NCBI GenBank assembly: GCA_963669155.1
Contig: OZ022576.1
Span: 33,985,842 to 34,049,841, forward strand
Direction: 5' to 3'
Source: Arbacia lixula
Taxonomy: Eukaryota > Echinodermata > Echinoidea > Arbacioida > Arbaciidae
DNA: 64,000 nt
Below the pieces are notes generated by a model. It was given only the letters and a program-made list of their open reading frames with translations, ran no database searches and was not told where the DNA came from. The number at the start of each line of letters is the position of its first letter. Within the stretch, counting starts at the first letter, position 1. Positions 60,820-64,000 of the stretch are shown piece by piece. The translations under genes were made by a program, and so were the position numbers.

Positions 60820-62776
60820 ATCTGAGGGATGAGGGCTGACAGATGACTTTAGACCCATTACCTCAATTTTCACTGGGGATCCGCCCCATAGTGACCAGCC
60901 CTTTGTAGGGCGTATTGTTGAGGGATTTTAAGGGGGACTGCCAAGTTTAGTTCCCCTAATCCCAACCAATCACTCACCCGCCCCAGATGGACTTTCCCCC
61001 ACCTTTTTGAGCGTAATTTCGCTGGGGGAAGAGTTTCGGTTTTGTCTGGCATCACACGCATGACCACCTTTGACCAGCGGGTGGACGGACGGGAGGGATG
61101 AACGCTCACGGGAGGGAGAGGGTATATAGGCCAACCAGTCCCCTGGATGGCTTTGTGGGGTTCCTCCTCGTAGAGCCCCCTGTTCCTTCCTCAGTCCCAC
61201 CTGTAGACTTTAGATGCTGGTTAGAGCGGCAGCACTGAGAAGCAGGCCGTCCCAGTTGGGGAATAGGGGAGGAAGCCCCACAAAAGACATGTTTATCGGC
61301 ATGCCCTCCTCTAACCTATATTCAGGCACGCATAGGACAATGACTCGCTCACAGGCTCACGGGCAAAGGAAGAATAATAGATATGATGGATTTGTATTCA
61401 TCCATACATCCATCAATTGTGTTACATTCAGCTTGGAATGTGACATTTAAAAAGACATAATGGATGAAATAAACACACATAATGGACGACAGACACAACT
61501 AAAGCGTTATTGGTCCTCTCAATCATTAGTTTTCAAAAATATTCCCACCTTGTCAGTTTTTTTCTGAAAATAATCTCAGTGTGGTGTTTACTGCAGCTTT
61601 CTCAGGAAACAGATGTTGTTTTGACTGTTTTGTTTGGTTGAACTTAACATTAAACACGACGAAATATCCTGCCATTTCAAGGCAAAAACCTTATTTGCTT
61701 GTGCTATTTTTTTTTAAACCTAGCATGCACTTTCATTCACCCTCATGCAGTTTGTATTTGAAGGTTTGACACAATTTTGTCACCAATTATTGTACCAGAT
61801 TAGTTTCCTCATTGTCCTCCTTCCTGTCGTGACGACTTCCAATAAAAGATGCTCCACATAGTTGTGACTAGCTAACGGCGCATTTCTGATCACAATTTAG
61901 ATAAGACACAGGGTATGAATAGAATATTTGCCCCGAGAGAGAAATGCTCTTTACTTATTCTGATGTGAAAATAAATATGTTATTATCTTCTTTTGTGCAT
62001 CATAATAGGTCAATTTTGACCACTTCAATTGCATCTACTGATACAGACCGGTATACAGCACAGCATATCTTTTATCCTTACCATTTTGTTTCGTGTGTAG
62101 ATTTTGTAAATACAAATGAGAACAGAAGCAGTGCATTGATTTTGCAGAATTGACACTGTGTAGCTATAGAATATAAGATTGTGATGTAGGTGTAGAAGGT
62201 TATTCAGATCTATTATTTAATTGGATCATCCAGTATTATGGTGCAGTTAAAAAGAGGGACTAGGATTTCTGTTGACATGGCACAATTAGCCATTTTACTG
62301 TTCAGATTTCAAATATTGTTTGTAACAGTCTGTCAGTCTACAAATCTGTATTTTGCATTTGGATCTTTAAAATCTGATGCTCATTTTTCAAACACAACAT
62401 AAGGTATGGATGACAGTGGACGACTTACTTAGGATATAGAAGGACTTGCTTACAGTACTTACAAAGGTATTCCACACTTATAACAATTTAATCTGCTGTC
62501 AGGAGGTAAGGCGTTTGTAGTCGACCCTTAACTAAGAGCGCACTAATCTCATTTTTAGCATTTCTAATTATATGATGAAGTAAAAATTGAGTTGCAATAA
62601 TGGGTATTCCATTTATAGAAGAAAAAATTGGAGCAAACTCATCAGTCGTAATCATATTTTTGAGGGTCAGCTAGGTATTAAAGTTGATAAAGGCATATGT
62701 ATGCAGAGAAAAGATTTGTAGGTGTTAAAAATTAAAGTAAATCTATTTCTGTCAGAGCAGCCATTATTGCAATTAT

Positions 62777-62777
<1 letters not shown>

Positions 62778-62828
<51 letters not shown>
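62778..62828 (+). repeat. (AT)n microsatellite
   Basis: About 25 AT units without interruption. Confidence 0.95.
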
Positions 62829-62831
<3 letters not shown>

Positions 62832-64000
62832 GTATTTTTCCATCAGTCACCCTTGTGAATGGGTGAAAAAAATCTCAATCGTGAGATATTTTTGTAAAGT
62901 TGTAAATGAATGAGCAGGCCCAGTCTGGACATGATCTAATTGTTTTTAAGCACGTCTGTGGAATTCCAGCCAAATACATGTCAGGCGGTAATTGGCCCAT
63001 TGAAGGTCTTTGCCAGGCGGAGCTATTAATAAATAGGAAACCGCTAGGGGAAGTTACCTCACTCACACAGACCTTGTACCTGGTTACTGGCTGCATGTGG
63101 CCAGTGTGGAGGCGGCCATTTTGAACTTTTCCAATCCCTCACCTTTCGATGACCGCTAGACTACTGGACCAAAGACAACAGTGATAATGCCTTATTATCT
63201 GGCCACTTCTTACGTCTTTTCACCATTCACTTTAATCTCATGAGGGCCCCCCATATTAGCTCACAAATAGACATACATTCTTGACTTTTCTACAGTGCTT
63301 TCAAGTAGTTTTGGTAAGCTTGAATAGACAAACTATGCAGTACTACAGATGCTTTCTTCCATATTATACTGTCCTTATTTAGACCCTTTAAACTCGAATA
63401 GAAACATTGCACTATTGACCTCCCCACACATAAACAAGCACAAATTGCAAAATAATCTGTTTCTCTGAAAATCACCATATTGTGAATTGCTGTAAATGGA
63501 CAACTTAAGTCAGCCAGATTAAATTGTCTGCACTTAGACACCTTAACTGTCATAGAAGTGTTCCACCATCATCCTCCCCACACATAAAAATAATGACAAC
63601 TATAACAACGACAGCATAATGTAGCTCTCTGTAAACCATTTAAAGTGACGCTTTTCCTTTACTTTATTCTTGCAACTTCCCTGTTGATATTTATAGTACA
63701 TTTGTATAAAACATTTGTTAAAACAAATATTGTCACCCTTTTTAGCAGATGTTTTCTTAACATTTCATTATGTGTTTTAAATTCCCAACGCTGTCCAACT
63801 CCAACTCGAGAACTAGTTTAGCACATCCAGATTTTCCCTGTTGTGAAAATGAACTGTTCTCTCTCATTCCTCTGCACTGTGTGTTGATGGATGACCTATA
63901 GGAACAAACTAGACATAATCAAAACTCGTTTTGCCCTGGTGAGTGATGACCAGTAACCATGCTGAGGACATGAGAATACTAGTTCCGCCTAATTTGGAGG

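Larger units (their letters stand above)
59829..64000 (+). other. Start of the intron after exon D (at least 4.2 kb)
   Basis: It begins with GTAAGT. I looked for an exon starting with one base completing Val and then an FN.PHD or FG..HD type motif, and found none, so the intron runs off the window. It contains a GA block (60295-60400), a G-run cluster (60760-60819) and an AT block (62778-62828). I see nothing recognisable in 60830-62770 or 62830-64000. Confidence 0.75.

Noticed and set aside
59829..64000. A next ADAMTS exon carrying the third zinc His (PHD-type motif)
   Set aside because: I scanned for a phase-compatible exon and found no match; it probably lies downstream.

Overview
This is a stretch of animal nuclear DNA lying almost entirely inside one gene. 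On the + strand four short exons with consensus splice sites (1652-1735, 3826-3950, 47477-47517, 59723-59828) join with consistent phases (0-0, 0-2, 2-1, 1-2) into 118 codons of an ADAMTS metalloprotease domain, running from a VNRIFRDPSIGN motif to the catalytic HELGH. The preceding exons and the next one (third zinc-binding His, CUB/TSP parts) lie outside the window. Residues such as [31 protein letters not shown] and [11 protein letters not shown] place it in the ADAMTS1/4/5/8/9/15/20 group; I cannot name one vertebrate orthologue from the sequence alone.

Other sequence is intron: at least 1.65 kb upstream, then 2.09, 43.5 and 12.2 kb introns, then at least 4.2 kb downstream. No second gene, tRNA, rRNA, CRISPR or transposase/reverse-transcriptase ORF was recognised, and none of the other open frames (all shorter than 160 codons) looks like a real protein. 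The introns hold many simple repeats: a 13-bp polypurine minisatellite plus (GGA)n at 1-430, a CACAGT-type hexamer array just before exon 2, about nine GA/CT blocks, an AT block and an interstitial TTAGGG block. They also hold several foldback/MITE-like families: a TTAA-bounded foldback (11539, 14571, 20606), an element with five copies of a 14-mer (25281, with a diverged relative at 48226), a TIR element at 36171, a CpG-rich foldback at 8112, a GGGCCC-ended pair (41166, 44418) and a hairpin at 23756. Tandem duplications occur at 29252, 33056 and 42834, and an exact 76-bp direct repeat brackets 5574-7371.

The organism is a metazoan with large, MITE-rich introns, moderate AT richness and TTAGGG-type repeats. 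My best guess is a marine invertebrate deuterostome such as a sea urchin. This is inference from the repeat style and the gene, not proof. Nothing here amounts to a new multigene system; the notable content is the ADAMTS gene structure, including a 41-nt exon between giant introns, and the set of intronic foldbacks that would be transcribed as long hairpins within the ADAMTS pre-mRNA.
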